NCBI GenBank assembly: GCA_002401215.1
Contig: NVSL01000084.1
Coordinates: 1 to 5,764 of the forward strand
Reading direction: 5' to 3'
DNA from: Flavobacteriaceae bacterium
GTDB taxonomy: Bacteria > Bacteroidota > Bacteroidia > Flavobacteriales > Flavobacteriaceae
Length of the DNA: 5,764 nucleotides
Positions 1-5,527 of this stretch are shown piece after piece. Position 1 is the stretch's first letter; every line of letters begins with the position of its first letter. The notes under the pieces were generated by a model. It ran no database searches and was not told the DNA's origin. It saw only the letters and a list, made by a program, of their open reading frames with translations. Made by a program: the position numbers and the translations under genes.

Positions 1-405
1 AAACTGGGTGATAAATGATACAGACAATAATTGAAGGTAGCTCGAAGTTTTGGGAATCTTAAAATCTATAAAAAAAGAAACCACAGAAATTAACAAAGCA
101 AAAAGAGATGTGATAATTACACCACGCTTTAGTATGTAATTAAAAAAGGACATTTTTTCTTTTTCCGTTTTTAAAAAAGCTCCATATCTTATCAGACCTT
201 GATTTAAACCCAAATTTGCAACTGGAGCTATAAATAGAATTATTTGAAATGCATAAATAACAACACCTAATTCTTTGTCTGGTATCAATTGTAAAGCTAT
301 CCACGAAGCAAAAAAAGACAAGAGTCTAGAAACAACAGATGCTGCCATAATATGGCTGCCAGATCTTTTTAAGAAATTTGATATGAATGTAGTAATCCCG
401 TTCAC
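1..405 (-). CDS. Wzx-like polysaccharide flippase / polysaccharide biosynthesis membrane protein, N-terminal 135 codons (runs off left edge)
   Basis: The 135 visible codons read as an integral membrane protein. A short polar N-terminus (residues 1-15) is followed by a hydrophobic segment at about 18-40 (HIMAASVVSRLLSFFASWIA), a second at about 46-66, the motif GLNQGLIRYG at about 67-76, a lysine-rich loop (KTEKEK) and a third hydrophobic helix at about 93-110. This layout, including the Gly/Arg-rich motif after the second helix, is typical of the MATE-like Wzx/RfbX family that flips undecaprenyl-linked oligosaccharides to the periplasm. The start is GTG at 405: the codon just before it is an in-frame stop, and the next Met (codon 20, position 348) would cut into the first helix. 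It follows asnB by 8 bp on the same strand, so it is most likely co-transcribed. The family call is from pattern recognition; the substrate is unknown and the C-terminal two thirds are not visible. Confidence 0.75.
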   Translation of the reverse strand, partial: MNGITTFISNFLKRSGSHIMAASVVSRLLSFFASWIALQLIPDKELGVVIYAFQIILFIAPVANLGLNQGLIRYGAFLKTEKEKMSFFNYILKRGVIITSLFALLISVVSFFIDFKIPKTSSYLQLLSVSFITQF

Positions 406-413
406 TTAATTGT

Positions 414-2309
414 TTATTTAAAAAACTCTTTTAGCCAAAGTTCTGTTGAAACTAATTGCCAAATTTTCATGTTATTGTTTGATTGTAATATTTTATCAAT
501 TTCATTTTTATTGAATAAACTTCTGTTTTTTAAATTATAAATAGATTCATCTACAATATTTTTTAAATCTGATTTTATCCAATGTTCTAATGGTAATCGC
601 AAGCCTTTTTTACTCATGTTTAAACAGCTTGGAGCAATGTGCTTTTTGGCAACTTCTTTTAGTATTGATTTTTGTACTCCGTTTTTGATTTTATATTTAG
701 TAGGAATTTTAAATGAAGCTTCAATTAAATTATGGTCCAATAAAGGAATTCGTCCTTCAATAGAATAATTCATTGTAAATTGATCTAATGTCCTCATTTG
801 ATGACTTCCAATATAAGATTTTAGGTTGTAAAAACTTATGGCTTCAAAGTTGTCTGTAAAAATATTATTGTTTTTGTTAAATGTTTTTTCAAGTGTGTTA
901 GTTGTATTAATATTTATTGCATTGAAAAGGAGTTTTAATTCGGCATCGGTATAAGTTGTGTAATAATGAGAATAGTATTCTCCAATATTTTTATAACTAG
1001 AAAGTAATTTGGCTTTATGTATTTTAGGATGAATATTAGGTAAGAGATTTATTATTTTTTTTCTACTCTTTAGATTTTCCCAAAGAGATAATTTATTATA
1101 AACGTCATAGCCACCAAATAATTCATCACCTCCAAGTCCGCTTAAAACAACTTTTAATTGATTTTCAGAGGCCATTTTTGCTAAATATAAATTGGCGGAT
1201 AAATGGTGATAAGGCTCTTCGTAAGCAGTAACAATTGAAGGTAAGGTCCCTAAAATTTCTTTTGTTTCAATAAAATTTATAGCGTGATTCAAGTTATGTA
1301 GTTTTGCTGTATCACTGGCTTGTTGTACCTCATTGTACTCTTCATATTCTTTAAAACCGAGCGTCAATGTTTTAATATTCGGGTGAATTTTTGATGCCAA
1401 TACTGAAATCGTGGTAGAGTCAATTCCACCACTCATAAATGTACCAATGGGTACATCGGCAACCAATCTTAATTCGATAGCTTTGTACAAATTTTCTTCT
1501 AACAATTCTGTAGCTTGCTTTTCTGTTAAGCTAAAATCTTGTGTGTTTGTAGGGATTTCCCAATATTGTTGTTTGGTAATTTTATTAGTGTTCAGATTCA
1601 GTTTTAAAAAATGAGCGGGTTCTAAAGCAACAATATCCTTAAAACAAGTATTGGGTCTTTGTGCTATTGAAAATCTAAAATTCTGCCACAAGCCTTCCCA
1701 ATTTATTTCTGGTTGGTATAAGGTAGAATCTATAATTGCTTTTTGTGTGCTAGCAAAAATAAATTGTCCATCGTTTTGGTGATAATAAAATGGTTTTATT
1801 CCGATTCTATCACGCGCCATAAATACCTCATTTTTTGTTTTATCAAAAATAGCAATGGCAAACATCCCGTTGAATTTTTGCAAGCAATTTTCGCCCCATT
1901 GCATGTACGCTTTTAAAACAACTTCGGTATCTGATGCTGAAAAAAAACGGTGACCATAACTTTTTAGTTCTTCTTTTATTTCTTTAAAGTTATAGACTTC
2001 CCCGTTGAATACAATCCAGAAATTTTCGCTTTGGTCAGTCATTGGCTGATGACTGTTATTAGATAAATCAATAATTTTTAATTGACGAAACCCAAACCCT
2101 AGTTTAAATTTTTTAAAATAAGATTGGTGAATAGAAGAGGTGTTTTGTACCCGACTCTCAATGCCGTAGTAAGTAGTTGGTTTACTAGTAAATAGCATAT
2201 AACCTTCATCATCGGGGCCACGGTTTTGCATACTTTGTGTCATCAAAGTCAATTCTCTTGAATTATTTTGAGACGTATTTTTATTTATGATTCCTGCAAT
2301 GCCACACAT
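414..2309 (-). CDS. asnB: Asparagine synthase (glutamine-hydrolysing) / AsnB-type amidotransferase
   Basis: The protein has 631 residues and both domains of class B asparagine synthetases. The N-terminal class II glutaminase starts MCGIAGI, so Cys2 becomes the nucleophile after Met removal. Glutamine-pocket motifs follow: RGPDDEGY (30-37), Arg75 in FRQLKIID, NGEVYN (102-107) and SDTEV (126-130), then ARDRIGIKP (165-173). The C-terminal synthetase has the PP-loop SGGIDS (293-298), SGLGGDELFGGY (390-401), EGRIPLLD (518-525) and a KxxLK near 547. All key residues are present, so it should be active: Gln plus Asp plus ATP gives Asn plus Glu. Compared with E. coli AsnB there are about 26 extra residues between RGPDDEGY and Arg75. 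It starts 2 bp after the glycosyltransferase stop and is followed 8 bp later by a flippase. AsnB-like proteins in such clusters are often proposed to amidate sugar carboxyl groups; whether this one uses aspartate or a uronic acid cannot be told from sequence. Confidence 0.93.
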   Translation of the reverse strand: MCGIAGIINKNTSQNNSRELTLMTQSMQNRGPDDEGYMLFTSKPTTYYGIESRVQNTSSIHQSYFKKFKLGFGFRQLKIIDLSNNSHQPMTDQSENFWIVFNGEVYNFKEIKEELKSYGHRFFSASDTEVVLKAYMQWGENCLQKFNGMFAIAIFDKTKNEVFMARDRIGIKPFYYHQNDGQFIFASTQKAIIDSTLYQPEINWEGLWQNFRFSIAQRPNTCFKDIVALEPAHFLKLNLNTNKITKQQYWEIPTNTQDFSLTEKQATELLEENLYKAIELRLVADVPIGTFMSGGIDSTTISVLASKIHPNIKTLTLGFKEYEEYNEVQQASDTAKLHNLNHAINFIETKEILGTLPSIVTAYEEPYHHLSANLYLAKMASENQLKVVLSGLGGDELFGGYDVYNKLSLWENLKSRKKIINLLPNIHPKIHKAKLLSSYKNIGEYYSHYYTTYTDAELKLLFNAININTTNTLEKTFNKNNNIFTDNFEAISFYNLKSYIGSHQMRTLDQFTMNYSIEGRIPLLDHNLIEASFKIPTKYKIKNGVQKSILKEVAKKHIAPSCLNMSKKGLRLPLEHWIKSDLKNIVDESIYNLKNRSLFNKNEIDKILQSNNNMKIWQLVSTELWLKEFFK

Positions 2310-2311
2310 TA

Positions 2312-3451
2312 TTAATTAAGGTTTAAAGATTTGTAGTACAATTTACTAAAGGAGTTGCAAATGGTTTCTATACTAAATTTTTCTTTGATTAAAGAATGCA
2401 TTTTTTCTGTATCGTATATTTTTTTAGTATCTAAATAATAAATGATACTTTTTAGTAATTCATCTTCATCTTTTAAAGGGATGATTGTTGTGAAATTTGA
2501 GGCGTCTAATTCCGTTAAAATACCTGTATTTGTTGAAATTACTGGGGTGGCAGTAGCTATAGCTTCAGCCATTACAATTCCAAAAGATTCATAATTACTA
2601 AAGGAGATGTATAGATTTGACTGTTGTAATATTTTCGAAATTTCTAAATGACTTTTACCAGTTTCAAGAGCTAAAATGTTTTTTGGAATTGATAAGTCGT
2701 TAATACGTTTTTGTGCAGCACTCAAATCACCGTTGCCTATAAGTCTAACTTGAAAGTCTTCCCTTTTTAAGGATAATTGTTTTATAACATTTAAGATGCC
2801 TAAAATGTTTTTTTGCTTATTTGTAAAAGAAGAAATGTGACTTATCATAAACTTTTTAGAAGTGTTTTTTGCAGGATAAAATAAAGTCGTATCAACAACA
2901 TTCGGCACAGGGTAATAATTTCCCTTTAAACCAAAAGATAGCATATCATTTTGATGAGAAATACTAACCGGACAAACAAAACTTGCATTCTTTGTAATAA
3001 GTTGTGTTATCTTTTTTCTGAGAAAAGAAATGTGTTTGTTTAGAGGGTATTGATAATCTGTCCAATGCTCAGAAATAATAAAAGGTTTCATTTGAAACCA
3101 TTTTAAATATAAGGCAACAATTCCTTTTGGGTAGGTCACATTTAAATGTACCAAGTCATAAAAATCTAATTTTTGTAGAATCTTTTTATAGACTTTAATA
3201 AAATAAAAAAACTTTAAAACAGGGTTGTTGAATTTTTTAAGATACCCAATAATAATTTTCACACCATTGTGTTCAGATTCGAAAATTTCAAAATTAGAAG
3301 TTAAATTTTCATCCGTAATAACATGAATTGCAGTAACCCGATGTTTTGTTGCAACAGCTTCCGCATGTCGTTGTACAAAATCGCCACTTGTTGGTTTAAC
3401 CCTTGAAGGTAACCAACTACACAGAAATAATATATGGAGTTTTTTATTCAA
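2312..3451 (-). CDS. GT4-family (GT-B fold) glycosyltransferase
   Basis: This retaining, NDP-sugar-dependent glycosyltransferase probably adds one sugar of a surface polysaccharide at the cytoplasmic membrane face. Numbering from the TTG at 3451 (379 residues): LHILFLCSWLPS (5-16) is the first beta strand, SGDFVQRHAEA (22-32) the conserved acceptor-side motif, EHW at 128-130, and NVVD (184-187) introduces the C-terminal domain. LIGNG (237-241) and YESFGIVMAE carry the family EX7E pair, Glu288 and Glu296, followed by ATPVISTNTG. No ATG exists near the start. The longest frame begins at a TTG at 3478, but a strong -7 promoter element overlaps codons 3-5 of that version, and starting at 3451 gives the usual MNKKLHILFLC beginning. 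I therefore prefer 3451, with moderate confidence; 3478 (388 residues) is the alternative. The stop lies 2 bp before asnB. Donor and acceptor sugars are unknown. Confidence 0.88.
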   Translation of the reverse strand: MNKKLHILFLCSWLPSRVKPTSGDFVQRHAEAVATKHRVTAIHVITDENLTSNFEIFESEHNGVKIIIGYLKKFNNPVLKFFYFIKVYKKILQKLDFYDLVHLNVTYPKGIVALYLKWFQMKPFIISEHWTDYQYPLNKHISFLRKKITQLITKNASFVCPVSISHQNDMLSFGLKGNYYPVPNVVDTTLFYPAKNTSKKFMISHISSFTNKQKNILGILNVIKQLSLKREDFQVRLIGNGDLSAAQKRINDLSIPKNILALETGKSHLEISKILQQSNLYISFSNYESFGIVMAEAIATATPVISTNTGILTELDASNFTTIIPLKDEDELLKSIIYYLDTKKIYDTEKMHSLIKEKFSIETICNSFSKLYYKSLNLN

Positions 3452-3464
3452 AAAAATGTTTTTC

Positions 3465-3492
3465 CAAATATAGGACAAAATTAAATTCTCAA
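3465..3492 (-). promoter_or_regulatory. Bacteroidota-type promoter for the glycosyltransferase-asnB-flippase operon
   Basis: On the minus strand TATATTTG (3472-3465) matches the Bacteroidota -7 consensus TAnnTTTG exactly, and a TTG (3492-3490) lies 17 bp upstream in the place of the -33 element. Transcription would start near 3458-3460, just before the TTG codon at 3451 and downstream of the TTG at 3478. The resulting leader would be only about 7-9 bases. The motif match is seen directly; promoter activity is inferred. Confidence 0.5.
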
Positions 3493-3526
3493 CTTTTTAT
3501 TATGTGATTTATCTTACTTTTATCGA

Positions 3527-4375
3527 ATGTTAAAAATAAGAATTGTTTTAGCCAAAATATTCAAGTTTCTATTTGAATTAAACTTTGTAAAGGATAAATA
3601 CTTTGGATTGTATAAGAGAGTTTTCAAGCCATTTAATTTATTTAAAGGAGTTGTTGTAAAAGGGAGTTTTAATGGTTTAACCCTAATGTTACATATCGAT
3701 GATTGGATTCAATCTCAGTTATATTTTTTAGGAGAATATGAAATGGCTGAATTAAAAACATTAAACGCTTTTTTAAATGATAAAAGTGTGTTTGTTGATT
3801 TAGGCGCAAATTTAGGACTATTCTCTCTTTACGCTTCTCAATTAGTTGGTGAGAAGGGACAGGTAATTTCTTTTGAACCCTTTAAAAAAAACTATGAAGC
3901 ATTATCGGATAATGTTTCAATCAATAATTTATTAAATATTCAAATAGAAAATTTAGCAATTGGCGAGAAGGATAGTTTTGTTAATTTATATTATGATTCC
4001 AATGAAATGAATTTGGGTATGGTTTCTACGAGTTATATTGATAATGCTTATGTGGAAAAAATAAATGTAATTACATTAGATTCTTATTTTGAGCAAAATT
4101 CAATTTCTCGTTTAGATTTTATTAAAATCGATATTGAGGGACATGAGTATAAAGCCCTACTTGGAATGAATGATATACTAATAAGGTTTCATCCAACGAT
4201 ACTTATTGAAATACTCAACAATGCTGACGTATCAATAAATAAAAAAAATATTTATAATTACTTAGAGAATTTAGGGTACAAAAAATATTTTATTAATAAT
4301 GAAGGCGGTGTTTCAAAAGTTCAGACAGATTCAAAGAGGCAAAATTATATTTTTACAACTAAAATCAATTTATAA
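3527..4375 (+). CDS. FkbM-family SAM-dependent methyltransferase
   Basis: This 282-residue protein matches the FkbM (Methyltransf_21) family, which transfers a methyl group from S-adenosylmethionine, usually to a hydroxyl of a sugar or polyketide. The N-terminal 70 residues are basic and variable. The Rossmann core begins with VFVDLGANLGLF (88-99), the SAM-binding motif I with Asp91 and the Gly-Asn-Gly pattern. VISFEP (113-118) carries the acidic residue that normally binds the ribose, INVITLDSYF (179-188) precedes the signature DFIKIDIEGHEYKALLGM (197-214), and PTILIEI (223-229) closes the core. The ATG at 3527 is the only reasonable start, since the next Met is at residue 54. The gene is divergent from the glycosyltransferase, suggesting it methylates the same glycan, but this is inference from position. 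I found no good promoter: the best -7-like string, TACTTTTA at 3515-3522, would give a leaderless message. Confidence 0.88.
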   Translation: MLKIRIVLAKIFKFLFELNFVKDKYFGLYKRVFKPFNLFKGVVVKGSFNGLTLMLHIDDWIQSQLYFLGEYEMAELKTLNAFLNDKSVFVDLGANLGLFSLYASQLVGEKGQVISFEPFKKNYEALSDNVSINNLLNIQIENLAIGEKDSFVNLYYDSNEMNLGMVSTSYIDNAYVEKINVITLDSYFEQNSISRLDFIKIDIEGHEYKALLGMNDILIRFHPTILIEILNNADVSINKKNIYNYLENLGYKKYFINNEGGVSKVQTDSKRQNYIFTTKINL

Positions 4376-4396
4376 AAACTTGTACCAAAAGATATT

Positions 4397-5083
4397 ATGA
4401 GCAATCAAACAAACCACATTTTCTTCGATTTAGACCACACGCTGTGGGATTTTGAAAAAAACTCCACCAAAACATTCGAGCATATTTTTAAACTAAACAA
4501 GATGTCAATCGATATTCAGAAGTTTTTAAATTATTATGTATCAATTAACAATGCCTATTGGCGTTTGTTTCGAAATGATAAAGTATCAAAAGAAGCTTTG
4601 CGATACGGAAGATTAAAAGATACTTTTGATAAAATTAAATTTCCAATTTCTGATGACTTGATCAACAAATTATCAGAAGATTATATTACCCACTTGTCAT
4701 CCTTCAATTATTTATTTGACGGAGCCATAGAAATTTTAGATTATCTAAAACCAAAATACACCTTACATATCATCACCAATGGGTTTAGTGAAGTGCAATA
4801 TAAAAAGTTATCCAATTCTAAAATTGACATTTATTTTGATACGGTAATCACCTCAGAAGCGGTGGGAGTTAAAAAACCAAATCCCAAGATTTTTAAATAT
4901 GCGCTGCAACAAGCAGGAGCTAAAATCAAAGAAAGCGTGATGATAGGAGATAACTGGGAAGCAGATATTATGGGCGCAAAGAATTATGGAATGAACGTCA
5001 TCTTTTGCAATTTTGAAAATGAGTCGGTAGATGAATCGATTCAGAGTATTCAACACCTGTTAGAATTAAAGAAGTATTTGTAA
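4397..5083 (+). CDS. yjjG: YjjG-like HAD-superfamily hydrolase (noncanonical pyrimidine nucleotidase)
   Basis: The 228-residue protein is a class I HAD phosphatase of the YjjG type, which removes phosphate from pyrimidine nucleoside monophosphates and helps clear noncanonical nucleotides. Motif I is FFDLDHTLWDFEKNS (9-23) with nucleophile Asp11 and acid/base Asp13; the helical cap runs from about 20 to 105. Motif II is ITNG (126-129) with Thr127, motif III is GVKKPNP with Lys160 before the proline, and motif IV is GDNWEAD (184-190) with Asp185 and Asp190 for magnesium. DHTLWDFEKNS and GDNWEADI are the strings that point to YjjG rather than to phosphoglycolate phosphatase. It begins 21 bp after the methyltransferase stop, so read-through is likely, and it ends 83 bp before a strong hairpin-T6 terminator. 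Its ordinary housekeeping role suggests that it marks the border of the polysaccharide locus. Length and motifs are complete; substrate assignment is by family. Confidence 0.9.
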   Translation: MSNQTNHIFFDLDHTLWDFEKNSTKTFEHIFKLNKMSIDIQKFLNYYVSINNAYWRLFRNDKVSKEALRYGRLKDTFDKIKFPISDDLINKLSEDYITHLSSFNYLFDGAIEILDYLKPKYTLHIITNGFSEVQYKKLSNSKIDIYFDTVITSEAVGVKKPNPKIFKYALQQAGAKIKESVMIGDNWEADIMGAKNYGMNVIFCNFENESVDESIQSIQHLLELKKYL

Positions 5084-5085
5084 AT

Positions 5086-5120
5086 CGGGACACCTCCCTA
5101 GCCATCCTCGAGGAAGGAGA
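5086..5120. repeat. GC-rich palindromic patch left of the cloverleaf element
   Basis: The perfect 10-bp palindrome TCCTCGAGGA (5105-5114) is flanked by CTCC (5094-5097) and GGAG (5116-5119), which can pair around it, and GGGA/TCCC (5087-5090 with 5095-5098) is a competing small hairpin. No T tract follows. It may be the decayed arm of another intergenic repeat, or just the left flank of the 118-bp element; no function is claimed. Confidence 0.3.
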
Positions 5121-5127
5121 GAGTAGC

Positions 5128-5245
5128 TTCTCGATACAATTTGATAACACTAAGGCATTATCAAATTACTCGAAGTGACGAAAGTAAACCGTTTACGTCA
5201 GTTCGAGTATTTTTTATGAGGTACGACTAAAAAATGTATCGAGAA
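5128..5245. repeat. 118-bp MITE/REP-like element with terminal inverted repeats and cloverleaf folding
   Basis: The ends are a perfect 11-bp inverted repeat, TTCTCGATACA (5128-5138) and TGTATCGAGAA (5235-5245). Between them lie three hairpins in direct contact. The first is ATTTGATAA at 5139-5147 with 5158-5166 (9 bp, loop of 10). The second is TACTCGAA plus TGACG at 5167-5180 with 5196-5209 (13 pairs, one G-G mismatch at 5175/5201, 15-base loop containing GTAAACC). The third is TTTTTTA at 5210-5216 with 5228-5234 (7 bp, loop of 11). The four stems meet with no unpaired junction base. I recall similar TTCTCGATAC/ACTCGAA/GTATCGAGAA arrangements scattered between genes of flavobacteria, which suggests a dispersed, non-autonomous mobile repeat, but this is memory, not a search. 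No flanking target duplication is obvious. It codes for nothing. Confidence 0.6.
5167..5215 (+). terminator. Rho-independent terminator after the HAD gene, formed by the middle hairpin of the repeat
   Basis: The stem TACTCGAA/TTCGAGTA (5167-5174 with 5202-5209), extended after one mismatch by TGACG/CGTCA (5176-5180 with 5196-5200), is followed at once by six T residues (5210-5215). This is a classic terminator layout for plus-strand transcription from the methyltransferase-HAD unit. No T run follows the stem on the minus strand, so it should act in one direction. It lies wholly inside the 118-bp repeat. Confidence 0.65.
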
Positions 5246-5271
5246 CAGTTTAGGTAGTTTTGTGTAAAAAA

Positions 5272-5430
5272 TTAGGGTTTGTTTTCCATCCATTTAACAA
5301 CAAAGTTTAGTTGTAAAAGAGGTGTAGGAGGGTGTTCCAAAATAAATTTTCTAATAGCGAGAGCTAATTGTAAGTATTTGTTGGTTGTAATTTCGACACC
5401 AGGAGAAATCCCATCGTATGCGTTGAATAT
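5272..5430 (-). pseudogene. Possible gene remnant: 52-codon open frame without a start, unknown family
   Basis: Reading the minus strand from 5430 to the stop at 5272-5274 gives 52 codons with protein-like composition: an N-terminal piece with YDGISPGVEITTNKY, a predicted helix LQLALAIRKFI, then a proline-rich turn (EHPPTP) and LLQLNFVVKWMEN before the stop. Codon choice resembles the neighbouring genes. There is no ATG, GTG or TTG near its beginning; the frame is closed upstream by a TGA at 5433-5431 that lies inside the 38-bp palindrome, so the 5' part looks lost exactly where the palindrome begins. I do not recognise the family. It may instead be a chance open frame. A plus-strand frame over the same bases (5279-5485) looks less protein-like. 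Confidence 0.3.
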
Positions 5431-5464
5431 TCACACCGTGATTTCGAAGTCACGGTGTGAATAT
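5427..5464. repeat. 38-bp near-perfect palindrome (15-bp arms)
   Basis: ATATTCACACCGTGA (5427-5441) is perfectly complementary to TCACGGTGTGAATAT (5450-5464). The eight central bases, TTTCGAAG, add a G-T wobble and two A-T pairs, leaving an almost closed loop. Neither strand has a T run after the stem, so it is not a standard terminator. It ends 63 bp before the start of the secreted-protein gene. It could be a protein-binding site, an extrudable cruciform, or the end of a mobile repeat; nothing in the sequence decides between these. Confidence 0.75.
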
Positions 5465-5503
5465 AGAATTAAATTCTCTAAGTAAATCAATAATAATTTT
5501 CCG

Positions 5504-5511
5504 TAAGTTTG
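5504..5511 (+). promoter_or_regulatory. -7 promoter element upstream of the secreted-protein gene
   Basis: TAAGTTTG matches the Bacteroidota -7 consensus TAnnTTTG exactly and lies 16 bp before the ATG at 5528. No TTG is found 17-23 bp upstream, where the sequence is A-rich, so the -33 part is missing or degenerate. The leader would be only about 10 bases. Confidence 0.4.
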
Positions 5512-5527
5512 TAAAAAACAAATCCAC

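Larger units (their letters stand above)
5084..5527. other. 444-bp gene-free interval with several inverted repeats
   Basis: No complete gene is visible between the HAD gene and the secreted-protein gene. From left to right the interval holds a locally GC-rich patch around a TCCTCGAGGA palindrome, a 118-bp cloverleaf-like repeat that includes a terminator, a short AT-rich spacer, a minus-strand reading-frame remnant, a 38-bp palindrome directly followed by a small AGAATT-A-AATTCT palindrome (5465-5477), and an AT-rich promoter region. The density of perfect palindromes is far above the rest of the window. Confidence 0.8.

Noticed and set aside
348..405. ATG at 348 as the flippase start
   Set aside because: It would remove the polar N-terminus and cut into the first membrane helix; the GTG at 405 directly follows an in-frame stop and keeps the usual family beginning.
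1411..1614. Plus-strand open frame of 67 codons inside the asnB gene
   Set aside because: It is antisense to the conserved PP-loop region of asnB, has no family resemblance, and is a by-product of the coding constraint on the other strand.
4853..5056. Minus-strand open frame of 67 codons inside the HAD gene
   Set aside because: It overlaps the conserved HAD motifs III and IV in antisense and has no protein-like pattern.
5128..5245. Cloverleaf as a tRNA or tmRNA, prompted by GTTCGAG at 5201-5207
   Set aside because: The GTTCGAG lies mainly in a stem rather than in a 7-base loop, stem lengths and total size do not fit a tRNA, and there is no anticodon arm layout or CCA end.
5427..5464. Palindrome as a rho-independent terminator
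   Set aside because: No run of T follows the stem on either strand.
5128..5464. CRISPR array or integron attC site
   Set aside because: The palindromes differ from each other, there are no regularly spaced direct repeats, and no cas or integrase gene is in the window.
5279..5485. Plus-strand open frame of 68 codons in the intergenic region
   Set aside because: It runs straight through the 38-bp palindrome, has no recognisable motif, and its composition is less protein-like than the minus-strand frame over the same bases.
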